The notes: generated from the letters alone by a model not told the origin. DNA of 64,000 bases from Edaphochlamys debaryana (GCA_016858145.1 JAEHOE010000052.1:620001-684000), one strand, 5' to 3'. Positions 34,601 to 47,100 are shown, counted from the stretch's first letter. A program made the numbers and translations.

Positions 34601-37545
34601 CAGCAGCATACAGCTGTTCCCCCTCGGGCTCTCCCGACCGCCCCCCAGCCGCCCTCCCTCCCTCTCTCTCCTCCCCCCACCTTGCCCGGCCGGTGCGCCC
34701 TCCTGAACCCCGCTATGGGCCAGTCCTGAGTCAGGCCCCAGTGGTGGAGCCACGTCATGTTGGCGGTGAGGTCCCGGGTGGACTCCTGACAGGGGGGGCG
34801 AGGGGGGGGGATGTACAGGAGGAAGGGTTTCGAGAGTGGCCCCACACCGGCCCAGGAGACAGGGAGACGGGTGGAGGTCGGAGGGCAGCCTTCACTATCG
34901 ACGCTTCTATTTTTAAAAGCCCTACCCTGAGCCCGCAACCCCCGGGCCCCGTCCCGCCCCCACGCCCCTTCCCCCTCCTCACCGGCACCTCCCCGCGGCC
35001 CGTGTCGCCCGTGTGGATGACGAAGTGCCTGTGGCCCTGGTACCTGTGTGTGTGTGTGGGGGGGGGGTCGGAATGGGATTGAAGGGGGTCGGGCGGCTGA
35101 GCACGACTGCCATCGCATGGCAGCAGCGCAAGTGCATTGGGCAGAGTTGACGGTCAGCCCCTTCCTCTTCTCAAGTGTCGGGGTCAACGGTCAACCAGCG
35201 GTGCTTGCCCAGGGTGCCGGGCCCCGCGCCCGCCAGCGGGTTGGAGTCGAAGAGCCTCGTACCTGTCGTACCACGGCCAGTGCTGCCGTACGTACTCGAT
35301 GGCCTCGTTCAGCTCGTACCCGTCTGTCGTGGTCCGCAGCTTGATGGGCAGGAAGAACCAGTCCTTCGGGGGTGGAGGGGGTGGCGGGAAGGTGGAGGGT
35401 GTGTGAAGGGCTGCTCGCATGAGCCTGGGAGTCTCAGGCGCGGTGGTGAGCCGGCCGGCCTTAGAGTTGGAGGGGTTGGCGGCGGGTGGCAGAAGGGGTG
35501 GGGACAGCGGGGATCACTCAAGGTTACCGTGCGGCCTGGGCCGCCGCCTCTGGCAGCTTCAGCCAGCGAGCTGAAGACTTCTGGAGAGCAACCTCTCCCG
35601 GCAGCGTCCGACAGCCCCGCCGGCTACGTCCGCAACCTGCCCGGCCCCTTGCCATCGGACCCCGTCCGTCCGATGCGAGTCCGAAGCGGGTCCCGGCCTC
35701 CATGGCGGCGAGATGGCCACCCAAGTGCGGGGCTGAGGGGGAACTGACGGGTGGTGGCAGGCTGGTCTTGGCCGCAAGGCGCGATGGGGACGGGCACGCA
35801 GGCCCCGGCGGGGAGACGCTGCGTGCGGCCTCGCCCGCTGCTGAGGGGTATGCGGGTGCCTCGCCCTAACCAAGCCCATAATCAAAGACCCCGAACCGTT
35901 CCCTATCCTTTTGGACAGAGCCCCTTCCCCGTGCCGCCAGGGCCCCTCTCCTCGTTGCAAGCGTCCGGGTCTGCAAGCTACTTGAACGCAGAGCCTGCCG
36001 TACTTGCTTTGAGGTGGCGGGGCCCCCCTTTGAGGTGGCCTCCTCAAGCCGTGAACCGCCCTTCTCTTCCCCCCCACCCCATCCCCACCGCCAACTATCA
36101 ACCCCTGTTGTTGAGCCCTGTCCCAAGCCCTGCCCCCTCCTACTGACGCCCTCCCCGCCTTCCCGTCCCTTCACACCACCTGCCTTCGGCAACCCTCTGT
36201 CGTTGAGCCCTGCCTCCCCCCTTCAGCCACACCTTCGCCAACCCCCTCCCCCTCCCCCACCCCCCCTCTCCCCTCCCCTCCCCGCCCTCCCCCCTCACCG
36301 CCTCCTCGCCGTCCGCTGTGAGCGCCCCGCTCCCCGCCAGCCGCTCCCAAAACACCCACGTCAGCGCGCGGTCCACGAGGCCGTAGTTGTGCCTTGAGGA
36401 AAGCAGGGGTGAGGGGGCGGAGGAGTTGGATGTGTATGGAGAGGGGGGGCCCAGATGAACGCAGATGACTGCACCCCCGCAACCGACCAGGCTTTCCCCA
36501 TGAGCCTCCATCGCGCCCAGCCCACGTCCTCAACCACCCAGGCCCACCTCAGGCCCACCCGGGGTCCCCTCCCCGCCCCCCCGCGCCCTCACCATGACGA
36601 GTACTTGTGCGGTATGTCGTACACGTACACCAGCGGCCGCTTCTTGCGGGGGCTGTAGCCCTGCCCCGCTAGGACCGCCGGCTTGCGGGTGGCGGGGTCC
36701 AGCGAGATAGAGCAGTCCGACCCAAAGTTCCCTGGGGGCGCATGGAAGGAAGGGCGCGCAATGAGTCGACATGTCAGGGCGGGCGTGCAGCGAGGGTTGA
36801 GGGCTGAGGAAAGGGGAGGCCGCAACTCGGGCTAGGGGGGCTGAGGAGCACCGGAAGCACCCCAAGTCATGCGTAGTTGCGCCCTGTAGACCCGTAGGCA
36901 CCGCACCTGGGTCGCAGACGCAGTCGCCCCACGTGCATTTCCCCCGCGACGAGCAGTTGTTGAGGCAGGGCCAGGGCCGATACTTCTCCTTGAAGGACGT
37001 CCGCCGGTACACCGTGAGCTCAGACACCTTGCGTTTGCTGCCGCAGTCATCTCCCGACAGGAACTGCGCCCCGGCAGAAGGCAAGAAACCGCGAGGGGGG
37101 CGTAACGAGCGTGCTGCTGATTGTCAGGTTGGGCACGGCCATCGAGGATGTCCTGACCCCCAGCGCTGAATCGACAACCTCTTATGCAAGCGGATGATGA
37201 CTAGTGTATGGAGTGAGCGTTTACAGTCAGGACTTGCCTTGGGGCAGTCGCATCTTGGCGGCGGGGGGCAGCGGGAGGGGATGTGAGCGTCGGGCGCGGG
37301 TGATGGGTTTGGGAGACTGTGTTGACCGACGGTCACAGCACGACCCACCTGCCGAGCTCCTCCTGGCACATAGAGTCTGCACTGCATTTATTGGGACAAG
37401 CGCCAGCCACTGTCGCGTTCTGCTCCGACCATGCCCGCCGCAGCCCACGGCGCCCTCCTCCGACCCCATTGACTGCTGCGTAACTATTCTGGTGTGATAG
37501 GTGACATGTTGCGGCAAGCAATGCCGCAAGAAGGAGCAGGCGCAT
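28681..37545 (-). CDS. Exostosin-like glycosyltransferase (GT47) with N-terminal EGF-like repeats
   Basis: Eighteen exons in transcription order: 37545-37349, 37253-37238, 37063-36907, 36731-36593, 36392-36299, 35363-35263, 35043-34989, 34785-34681, 32170-32057, 31861-31677, 31551-31509, 31342-31286, 31030-30914, 30543-30470, 29767-29669, 29407-29263, 29083-28992, 28825-28681. They join in phase to 644 residues plus TAG. Residues 1-18 form a signal peptide (MRLLLLAALLAATCHLS). Two EGF-like modules follow (CPNKCSADSMC..RCDCPK and CLNNCSSRGKCTWGDCVC). The GT47 domain has PLVYVYDIPHKYSS, ADWFFLPIKL, RHFVIHTGDTGRG, RPGKDVVIPIYFGG, WCLSPSGGGHGHRQ, GCLPLVISDDVMQPFEPEMD and WSQFSIRVAHADIPGL. Relatives act in the secretory pathway on cell-wall or matrix glycans; the acceptor is unknown. 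The exon at 32057-32170 is preceded by a large array of copies of its own start. The exon at 37238-37253 has only 16 nt. Confidence 0.9.
30010..30510 (-). repeat. Roughly 118-bp tandem copies of an exostosin exon tail and donor
   Basis: The end of the exon at 30470-30543 (MSGSFMQEDGR plus the GTAGGG donor) and the following intron bases are repeated downstream near 30357, 30236 and 30117, with a more divergent copy near 30015. The period is about 118 bp. Most copies keep the coding-like segment and a GT donor. Confidence 0.9.
30784..30962 (-). repeat. Echo of the exostosin exon tail at 30914
   Basis: The last ~45 bases of the exon ending at 30914 (about 30912-30962, encoding GEAKYQRMQ then GTGGGG) recur at about 30784-30835 in the downstream intron. 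Identity is high over about 50 bp. Confidence 0.85.
32140..34490 (-). repeat. Array of about 23 roughly 105-bp units that repeat an exostosin exon start
   Basis: Each unit has a C-rich stretch, an acceptor (CCCCCAACAG in nearly all), the exon start encoding DVVIPI(Y/H)FGG, then a spacer (GGCACGGCCCGCACATACA). The copy nearest 32170 continues into the rest of the real exon. The copy at 34483 has a different acceptor (CCCCTCAG) and is the first met by the transcript. Units differ by 1-3 bases in G/C runs and by a recurring Y/H codon change. From 34483 to 32057 is 2427 bases, a multiple of three, and the minus strand has no stop in any frame through the array. Confidence 0.95.
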
Positions 37546-40500
37546 GGTCGGCCGAACAGCGAAGCATGGTCGCTGCTACAGATAGCCCATAATTTCAACG
37601 CGCTATTGCTATCGCCAATACAGCGTGTTCTTTAAAATAGCCGCGTGAGTTGTTGTAAGTAACCCCTCCGCGACCGAGGAGCGGGGGGCCTGTCCTGGGA
37701 CACGACAGGCCGTGCAAATGCGGGATGCCGGACAGCCCCCTTTTGTTTGCGTATAAACAAGCGCAACTGGGACGGCTATCAGCACCAGGTGCGCTGGGGA
37801 GTTGGGTTTGGTGAAGCACAAGGGGAAGATGAGCTGCCCCTGGGGCGTGTGGGTGAGAGGAACGGCTGGATGCCCTGGAGGAGAAGCCGGCGATGGATGC
37901 AACCATGCCGCTCTTGCCTAATGGAACGGTCCATAGATGATCTCCGCGCCGCGCAGCGGCTCCTCTCCTCCGCGTGCAGACATTTCGTCCTGTCCTAGGA
38001 CACCCTACTGGGTACATGACACACCGTGTGGTTGCGGTGCCCGCCTTGCAGGAGACACGCGAGCTGCAAGCCATGCACCGTACCGTACGACGGGACGAGC
38101 GTGTGCCTGCACTGCGACCCGGCTTCCGCCCCCCTTCGGCCCGCGTCCGCGACAGGTGGCCAAAATTTGAAATTGCGGATCCAAGATTTTGGACGCGGCA
38201 GCGCAGGCACGAGACTCTACGCGATACGGTATAGAACCGCTTTCGCTACCCTCCAACTTGATAGATTCTTGCTACCTGTAGACTGCACGCTGAACAATGC
38301 GGGGCCGGGGAGGCGGAATCTTACGGGCTCAACTGGGCATGGGTGTGGGTATGGGCATGGACCAAGGCCAGGACAGGGGCCCTTCCACAGGCCTGGACCC
38401 GGGCTCGGAGCTGGGACCGGACCTGTCGTGTCTCGACCCGGGCTCGGGCATGTCACGGCCGTCGCCTTTGGCAGACTCCGTCATGGTGCAGCGGGTCGGG
38501 GCGCCGATGTTTGCGGCGCTTGCCGTGGTCGCCCAGGTGCATAGCTCGCTGGGACGCTGGCCTACCTCCGCTGTCTCCGCTCCGTGAGCCGCGAGTCCCA
38601 CCTGTTGCGGCGACTACGAACGCTGGCACGCACCCGGCCAACCCCGCCCCCCAAGACTCTTCCCCCGGCGCGCGAATCCGCAGTTGAACCCCCGCCTTAG
38701 CATCCCTCGCCCCACCCCCCCTCCCCCGCGAACATCCCCTCACCCCAATCCTAAGAGCGCCAGGGCACCCTTCACCAGCTCATGTCAACGTAACGGGTTC
38801 GGGATGGGCGGGATGGGACACTCTTCGGGCAACTCACGGACCGGCCGGCTTTTCACCGCGCCTAAGCTTCCGTCGGCTCAAGCGAGCAGCCATTTACAAC
38901 TTTGTCGCCAGTTGCTGTGCTTGCCGACATTGCCGACCGCCATCGCTCATCCACCGCTTGTCCTCGATGGGTGGGGGTCCCGTGTCCTTCCCTCGCACTC
39001 AACCTGTCGCCGCCGCGTCTTGTGGCATGAACCTAGAGGCCCGACAATAGACCTGACGCGGCAGCAGGGCGAGCAGACTGAAAGCTTCGCAGGTTCAACG
39101 GCTTTCTGGTTGGGCATGCAGGCTGGGGGCCACTCGCACTGCAAGGTTACTCCCAGGCGCAGCTGTCAAGAGCCCCTCTCCCCGCTTTGAGATGGCTTCA
39201 GTGCCCGGCGCACGCAGGGGGGGGGGGTAGGGACAAAAGTTTCGCACCCCATGCCGCAAAAGTTTCTGACCCTCCCGTCCCACCCACCCACCCATGGAAT
39301 ACGATGTACGGCAGCACTTCATATGCGCAAAACGTACGGCAACCTCTTTTATTTCTGCATCTCCCCGTGTTCTATCGTCTTGCAAGCCGTCCTGGGGCGA
39401 ATGCCAGACTCGGGGTCTGTCCATTGAACATGGCCGCGTCCATCGACCCACAGAGAGGGTCCTGCCGCACCTACCACCGTAGCTCTTAGTGCTTCTGGCT
39501 CCTTTTGTTATCAAGTGGCTGTGTGTGACACAACAAGGGGCAGTGAGAATGGAACCCCACGTGTTCTGCAACGGGTGGCATGCTGACATGGCGGGTCCTG
39601 CCCGGCCTGGACCCACCTCCCGACCGCTGTACGTGGTGCTCAGTCATATTCAGGGTTCAAAACTTCTCATTACACGCCTTTTAGACCCCTGGAAGAGCGC
39701 AGGAGCCGCCCGAAGGGGTCCTGCCCGCCGTGACGAAAGTTTCCTGCGCCCACTTGACGAAAGTTCCCAGACCCCCCGACCCACCCACCCACCCTGAACT
39801 TTGGGGGCCCAGATCTTTGCAATAAAAGCCTCGATTTCAATTCTAAAAGCGGATTTAGGCTCCTTTGGCCAAGCGCTTTCCAAAGGAGGCATGGGGTACT
39901 TTTACATCATTCCTACCCCCCCCCCCCCTGGCGCACGGCTCAGGCGGGCGGATGCCACGCTTTCCGAGTGCTCAGCACCCCGCCCCACCCTCCCTCGTTG
40001 TCCGTCACCCCGCCGCCACAGATGCTGTCGCACCCAGTCTCACCCGTCTCCGAGGATGGACCCTTCCCAGCAGCACAAGAGCCCTCATGCGTTACAGTTA
40101 GTTGTGGTTGGCCCAGCCGTGCAGAGCCTCGTAATCCAGTACGCTATCAATGCCAGATTTATGAAGCAAGGTGATTGATCAAGGAAAACCAGTACGTGCA
40201 GACGGGGGCCCGTCCAGCTGCCCTGATGCTTGAGCCCATCCAGTCGAGCCTGATGCACTTGTTCCGTGTCCCGGATGGCTGATGTGTGGGACACTCAACC
40301 ACACAACCAAACCAGTGCAGACTCCTGGCAGCGGGCAACATTAGTCAGCGCCCTGCTGGCCCTGCTTGGCCAGCGTACGGCGGCTGCCTTGACTAGCAAG
40401 GAGACCTAACAATACAACCGACTAGAAAGGCTTTAAAGTAATCATGCACAGACGCTTCTCTCGACAAGGGCTAAAGCCAAAAATCACGCCCCGGACCCTC

Positions 40501-41139
40501 CCTGCCCGGACATTGGCCCCTACAGTCACACGTCAGTCACAACGAATTCTAACGAACCCCTGCAAACGATTAGGAGGACACATGAGCGCTAGCTATGTGC
40601 ATTTCAGCGTCGCGGACAATGGAAAGCCACCACCCAGCAGCCCTGCCATCCTCGGCTCAGTACTACCCCCGCCCCCCTCCGGACACAACCGAGGGACACT
40701 CCCAGACCTTCACCTTGATTGTATGTCGGCGTGGCATATCCAGCGCCCCCACCCAGGCAGTCATCAAACAACACTTCATTCAATCCGTATTCCGGTGCAG
40801 TACCTTAAACACGCAAGCCTTTTGGGCACGCCGTTGGGCGCCTAAACGATCAGTGCTAGAGCCGGCTGCAGCTCAAAACGAGCCCCGACCTTAGGATAGA
40901 GACCCGTTAGCTGGGCCTTGAGGGAGCACGGATCTTCTCACGCAATGCATTCAAAGTTTAGGGGACTATCTATCTATCCAGCACTTCAGAGCGGCACTCT
41001 GACTCCAAGGGTACCAGTAAGATTAAAACCCGATCTACGGTGAAGGCGTTGTGTCATATCTATCTATGATAAGCCATAACCAGTCACTGACTATTCTAGC
41101 CGTCAACTAGCGTGAGGTCCGTGGAGAGCCTTTGAGCTC
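37546..41139. other. Interval between the exostosin 5' end and the first oxidase fusion gene 3' end
   Basis: No recognised gene. The left part should carry the exostosin promoter and the right part, from about 40092, the 3' UTR of the fusion gene. A pair of segments at about 39227-39296 and 39729-39796 share GACGAAAGTTTC-like motifs followed by repeated CCCA. A perfect 9-bp inverted repeat lies at 39860-39868 and 39880-39888 (CTCCTTTGG / CCAAAGGAG). Short CTAT runs occur near 40970 and 41060. The open frames seen are short and unlike known proteins. Confidence 0.5.
40092..40096 (-). promoter_or_regulatory. Candidate polyadenylation signal (TGTAA, minus strand) of the first oxidase fusion gene
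   Basis: TTACA on the plus strand, 1.05 kb beyond the stop. The sister gene has the same motif at nearly the same distance. Confidence 0.4.
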
Positions 41140-44100
41140 TCAAACCGCCGGGGGCTGCGGCTTGCAGATCTTCGTAATCCAGGGGTTGACGGTTGGGTCC
41201 GACAGGGCGGCGTTCTCGTTATCAGCGCTGCCAGGGTAGAAGATCCTGGGGTGCAGGGAGATAAGATGGACGAAATAAGCGGCATGTGGGTCGGGAGGCA
41301 GAGCTTGTTTGGGGGGCAGGCATAGGAGCGCAGTCGGGTGCCTGCCCGAGCCGCCGCTGCCACAGCCAGCGGCCGTCAACCCGCTGCCGACCCCCAACCC
41401 CCGATGTCACGATGTCATGACACGTCTGCCTACGGCGTGCTACGACGCGTTCCTTCACCCTTGCGAGCCTATTACTACCAGACTCGAAGCCCCCCAGAGC
41501 GCAACGGTTATGCGGCTGCTGACCTGTACAGCCCGGCGTTAATGGGGAACTTGAGCGCATCCTGAGTGGCGGTGGCGCCGGCCGACTTGAGGCTGGTGAG
41601 GCTCGCCGTGGGCTTCCAGAGCGCGGGCGGGTACACGGGGTCCTTGTACAGGTCGTACACGACGTTCATCGAGGTGATCTGGAGGCGTGGGGGGCAAGGG
41701 GAGTGTCGAAGTTTGGGAGTTGGGGTGGGGGGGGGTTGTGGGGGGCATGGGAGCTACGGTATGGGTAGCGAGCGGACGTATGAAAGTCGCACATTCGTGC
41801 ATAAGTGCCATGCCCTTCCTTCGCGCGCGGACACGCCGAGTTGGGAGTGGAGAGCTCGGGCTCGCTCAAGGCTGCGCAGGCACCGCCACCCCCAGGAGAC
41901 AGACAGCCCGGACTCACCACCTGGGGGTTGCCCTGCATCGCCAGCGCGGTGGATGCCGTACGCCCCGTGTTGGTGGGGCCCACGTTGTACGACCTGTCGT
42001 ACGACAAGGTGGCGAGCAAGGGTGTGGGTTCCTGACGCCTACGCGGCAATCCGTCCGGTGCATCGGGTCATGGGAAGGAAACAGCAGTACCCGAGTTTCG
42101 GTTCCAGTCCCCTGTTCCCCCCACTTACCTCATCATCTCAGTGTCCTCGTGCACCAGGTTGTGGCAATGGAACATGTACTCGCTGTGTGGTGAAGGGGGA
42201 AGGATGGCACGGAAGGGGCGCAGAGTGAGGAATGGGTGACGAGCCAGGAGGGGCGAACCAGCCCCGCAAGCTCTCGATCGACACCCGCCATAATTGGCAC
42301 CCTGTAACTCACCCCCTGTGCGGCCCGAAGCGGGTCAGCAACGCAACGTCGGAGCTTGGGTTGAGCTGCACCACGTCCTTGGGGGTCAGGCGCTCGTAGT
42401 CATAGACCTGGGTGGGATTGCACAGGGGAGACCGCAAGAGTCAAGTACGGACCGCTAAGCACCCGTACTGCACCCACGCACAGTACGTTCACATCACGTG
42501 GCACGCCCCTTGCACTCTGTCGCACCCCACGCATGTCACGCACCTGCGACTCGTCCCAGTTGCGCGCAAGGACGTAGAAATCGACCAGGTGGATGTGGAT
42601 GGGGTGGAACCAGCCGCCGCCGGTCTCGAGGCACCACAGCTCCCACGTGTTCTGCCCAACGTCGCTCGCGGCAACGCGGGCGGTGTGCCAGGACTCGCCG
42701 TTGATCACCCTGAGGCCGGAGAGGGGAGGGGGAGAAGCAGTAAGAGCCTTAGCACACAAGCATGCCGCTGCCGCTCCCCCTCGCGCCCAGAAACCCCTTG
42801 AAACCCCCAGGGAAGCAGTGCTTGCTCTGCCTGCACGCCTCAGTCCGTGCTCACCAGTGCCCGCGGCGGCGGCCAAACTTGAAGGTGCGCGTGCACTGCT
42901 TGTTGGCCACCATAGCCTTTGCCGCGGCAAAGTCGGCCTGTGGGGAGTGGGAATGATGGGGGTTGCGGAGGGTCAGTGCAGGTAGGTGAGCGATCTTTCC
43001 ATCCCAGGGTCCATTACGTTCTCCTTCAACTCCCGATCAGGCCCACGTCTAGCCAAGTGTACATCAGCTAAGTACTCACGTCCTTCAGGACAGCGTCCAG
43101 TGCGGGGCGTGCGGGCTCAAGGGGTAGGAAAGCAGAGTTGGGCGGCGGGGTCACGGCCTGCGGCTCGATGCGCATGACCAGGTGGCTGTGGCAGAAGAAG
43201 GGCACGTCCTTCATGCGGTAATCGTCCTGGGCGTTCCACAGATAAAGAGTCTTGCCGGCATAGGCCGTGAAGTCGCACACCACCTGGGAAGAAGTGGTAC
43301 AAGGGCGGGGGCGGGATGGCTTAGCTTGTTGTGCTTTGACCTTTCCTCCGTGCTGTTTGCCAACCCTAAGAATATCGCCAGACCAGCCTCCGCCTCACCT
43401 CGTAGCGCTCAGCCACTCCCATGAAGAGACCCGCCCTCGGGAAGGCCGTGGGGTTGCGGCGAATGCCTCCGTCGCCGGCAATGACCTGGCAGACAGAACC
43501 GCTCACGTCCGCCCCCGTGTCATCCACAATCCGAAGCTTCCATGGGCGAGTGGTGGCCGAGTTGAGCCAGCGCAGGCGCTGCCAGCGAGCCTCGGGCTTC
43601 CACACGGGCCACTGGACGCCATTGACGGTGTTGACATCGCCGTACAGGTTGTTCTTGTGGGGGCCCTGAGGGACAGGGTCGCGAAGATGATGACCAGATG
43701 GTGTGTGTGATTTTACTGTACGCCATCGCACTGTCAGTAAATGGAGTGTATTTATATGCCTTTGTAGAACCCGCAGTAACCCGCAACCTCGGGGTCTTTC
43801 GCGGCACGCACCGAGTTCAACATTCTAAAACTCGGGTTGACAGATCGCGACAGAAGGCCGCTGCAGTTCGCGGCAACTATTAGATATGCGATGTTGAGGT
43901 TCGTTGTTTCTGATTATGAAGGTTGGCCTATTGGTCGGCAAGCCCCGAACGACATGCCGCCGACCTGGCCGCCATGCTTGCGCGACAGAGGCGAGCCAGC
44001 CTCACCCAAGTCTCACCTCCCGGTCGTAAAGCAGCTGGCAGCCAGAGTCGAAGACGAGGTCTTTGAAGATCATCGGCGTATCGGGCAGCTCGTCCAGGTT

Positions 44101-47100
44101 CCAGGGCTCGCCGCAGCCGCCGTCCTTCGCAGAGTCGGTGACGACGTACATCCCCGCCAGGCCCAAATAGGCGTTGTCTGGGGGGAAGGCGCGATCCGTG
44201 AGGGTGAAACATGGGTGAGCTGTACGACTGGGACACAGGGGCTGAAGCCTTCAAGATGCTTCACGCAGCTTGGGACCAAGCCTGGCTTCGGACCCAGCAC
44301 GCGCCGCCCTGCGGCGGTACCCTGGAGTGCACTTTCGACGTGCCCTGAGTAAAGCTGCTGCACTCACGTGACGTGATGTCCAGTGCGTGGTCGTGGTACC
44401 AGCCAAAGCCCGGGCGGCGGTTGGCATAGTAGTAATCCTTGCTCTCCCCGCCGCACGTCTCGTCCTCGGCCCAGCCTGGGGCGTTGGACGTTACGGGTTT
44501 TGTCAAGGGGCAGACTTGCAAGGAATGCAGCTAAACCCCAGCCAGAGATGGCAGGTCACGTGTGCCCTGCTGCCGTACAGCCATGCACCCTTTCGCCTCA
44601 CCGTCGTACGGCGCCAGGCTGGCCTCGCCGTGGAGGTGCACACTGATGGGGCGGCCCTGACGACCGTTGGCATCGCAGGGCGGGTACGTTGAAAAGCGGG
44701 TCCCCGCAATCTTCGCCGCGGTCAGCTTGTTGTTGAAGCGAACCAGGGTCTGGGGGCGAGGGCAGGAAATTTTCAAGGGGAGTCTCACTCATACCTCTGC
44801 GAGCAAACCAACTTCGGGATTGCGCAATCAAATCCCAGCAAGGAGATGCAAGCCGGCCAGGCTCCACGTGCGGTGGTACGGATGGCGGGGCATGCAGCTC
44901 GCAAGCCTCGACACCCAAATCACATACCTGACGGCCCTTCGTCACTCGGAACATGGGACCGGGGATGGATCCGTTGTAGGCCAGCAGGGTGGTCAGCGGC
45001 CCCGGGCAGCCCAGGTCCTTAGTCATGATGTCAATGTCGATCTCGTACGCATCGATGGTACGGTCGGTGCCGGGCCTGGGGGTGGAAAGGCAAGGGCAGG
45101 AAAGGGCATGAGCGCGCGAGCTGAATGGAAGCGTTGAAACCGGACAGATGCGGATGCTATGACACGCATTTCTGTCTGGGCTCATTTTGATGTTCGCGCA
45201 CTTGTTATAGGATGCGGCGGGGGTCACGAGGGATGACTTGACAAAGTCCCTGGTGAAGGGCGTCCACGTGAAGGGGCTGGCGGGGAAGCCGCGCACGCGC
45301 ACGTCCGAACCGCCAGAGCACACCTGCGCCCATACCGGTGGCAGAGAGGGACCGTGGCACTTGGCAACGCTGTCTTCTCAAGAGCTAGCCCACCCATACA
45401 ACGCCCGCTCGGCGGCCCGGTTACCCCCGTCCCTCTCCCCAGACGGAGTCCAGCAGCGAAGCCCGCCATGCTGCCGCACGGGCACATCGCCGGTACCCAC
45501 CGAGGCTCCGTTGGTGTAGGGCGAGGCGGGGGGGTTGGCGAGGGTGGTGGCGCCACCCACTGTCACAGGGGTAGCCACGGCGTCGTTGCCGGGGTCCCTG
45601 GTGGGGGCCTCCTCGGGCACGGGGCCGGGGTCGCCGGTGGGCATCCCCGGGTCCGGCTGCGGCGTGGGGCTCACGTCCGCGTAGCGCAGGACCACCTGCG
45701 TGTCCACCACCTGGCGGGGGGGAGGGGGGGGTGAGGGGGTGAGGGGCGGGTGGGGGGGGGGGGAAAGGGGATCAGTACATGACACCCCACGTGGGCCTAG
45801 GGTCTGGGAGGGAGGCCAGGGGAACGCCTGCGTGTCCATCACCTGGTGGGGGGGAGGTCGGGGCAGGGGTGGGGAGGGGCGGGGGGGGGGGGGAGAAAGG
45901 GGATCAGCACGTGACACGTCACGTGGGCCGAGAGGGAGTGGGGTGGGGGGGAGCCAGGGGACCCCCTGCGAGTCGACGAACCAAAGTGCAGCACAGACAG
46001 TGCAAGGGTACCGATAAAATGGATTTCCGGGGTTTCGGTGCGTATGTGCCGAGTGGCTGAAGACGCTGGCGAGGACTGGACCCTGCAGCACGCACCGCCC
46101 TACACGTCCCGAACGCACCTGGCCGGAGGTCGTGTTGAACCGCATGGGGCGGACGCGCGTGGCGCAGCCGCAGCAGCGCTCTGGCGCTGCGATGGAGCCT
46201 GTGGGGAGGGGCAGGCCAGGGAGCTTGAGTCCCGTCGGGTTTGGTCATAGATGGAGGCAAGCACATGAGCTGCCACCAGCAGATAGAGAGGCTTGAGGGC
46301 AGCGGCGCGTCGATGGCACTCACAAGCGGTCCGGGTCAGGCCAAGGAAGCCGCTCGACTTGTAGCAGTCCCTGACGCAAGCGCTGCACGTCGATGCCCCG
46401 CAGGTCTCTGGATGGGAGCAATCCAACGAAGCGGGGAGGCGAGCGTTGTGTGACATGTCAATACCACATGGCCGGGAACACAACCAGAGCAGGATAAGGG
46501 CCCAACCACTTTCCCAGCACTGCTGAGTCCCTGCACCACCTGCACCGCCGCAGCTCCTCGCTGGGCAACGGACACCGGTGCCCTTGGACCCCATGCGCGC
46601 CCTACCGTCGTTACACCAGGTGCAGGTGCTGTAGAGGCTCCTGGTGTCGGCGGTGGCGGGCCCAGCCGTGGCCTGCGCACACGACGCCTCCAGCTGCTGC
46701 CCGCCCGGGCACTCGCTGCCGCTGATGAAAACGGCCTTTGACCGCCCCCAGATGTCCGCACCGTCCGCCTTGGGCGCCCACTTCGCAAACACGGAGACCA
46801 TCTTGAGGTAGGCTGCGCGGTAGTCCCGGTCCCAGGCGGACTGGTCGGCGGCAAAGTTGCGGGTGGCGTCGCGCAGCTGGTTGACCGGGGCGCTGGTCGT
46901 GACGGGGCCCTGCGGGGATGGGTGGGGACACGAACGAGGGAGGAGTGGGGGCACGAAGTGAGCTGGCTAGCGTGTTGGGCTGGCCAGGCACGGCCAGGCC
47001 GGGCAGGCAGTTCTGCCCCTCGCGCCCATGCTGTGATCCCAAGCGCTATGGTTTGGTTATCGCTCTTCTGCTGCGTTGAGAGCGGGGAAACCTTGTCAAG

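Noticed and set aside
31928..34753. Three overlapping open frames of more than 800 codons in the exostosin array
   Set aside because: They are the three frames of one roughly 105-bp repeat that happens to lack stops. They are not three proteins. Whether one frame is retained in the exostosin mRNA is treated as a finding.
38297..38587. Small plus-strand protein of 96 residues
   Set aside because: Low-complexity Gly/Pro/Met composition, no family resemblance and no splice partners; composition alone explains the open frame.
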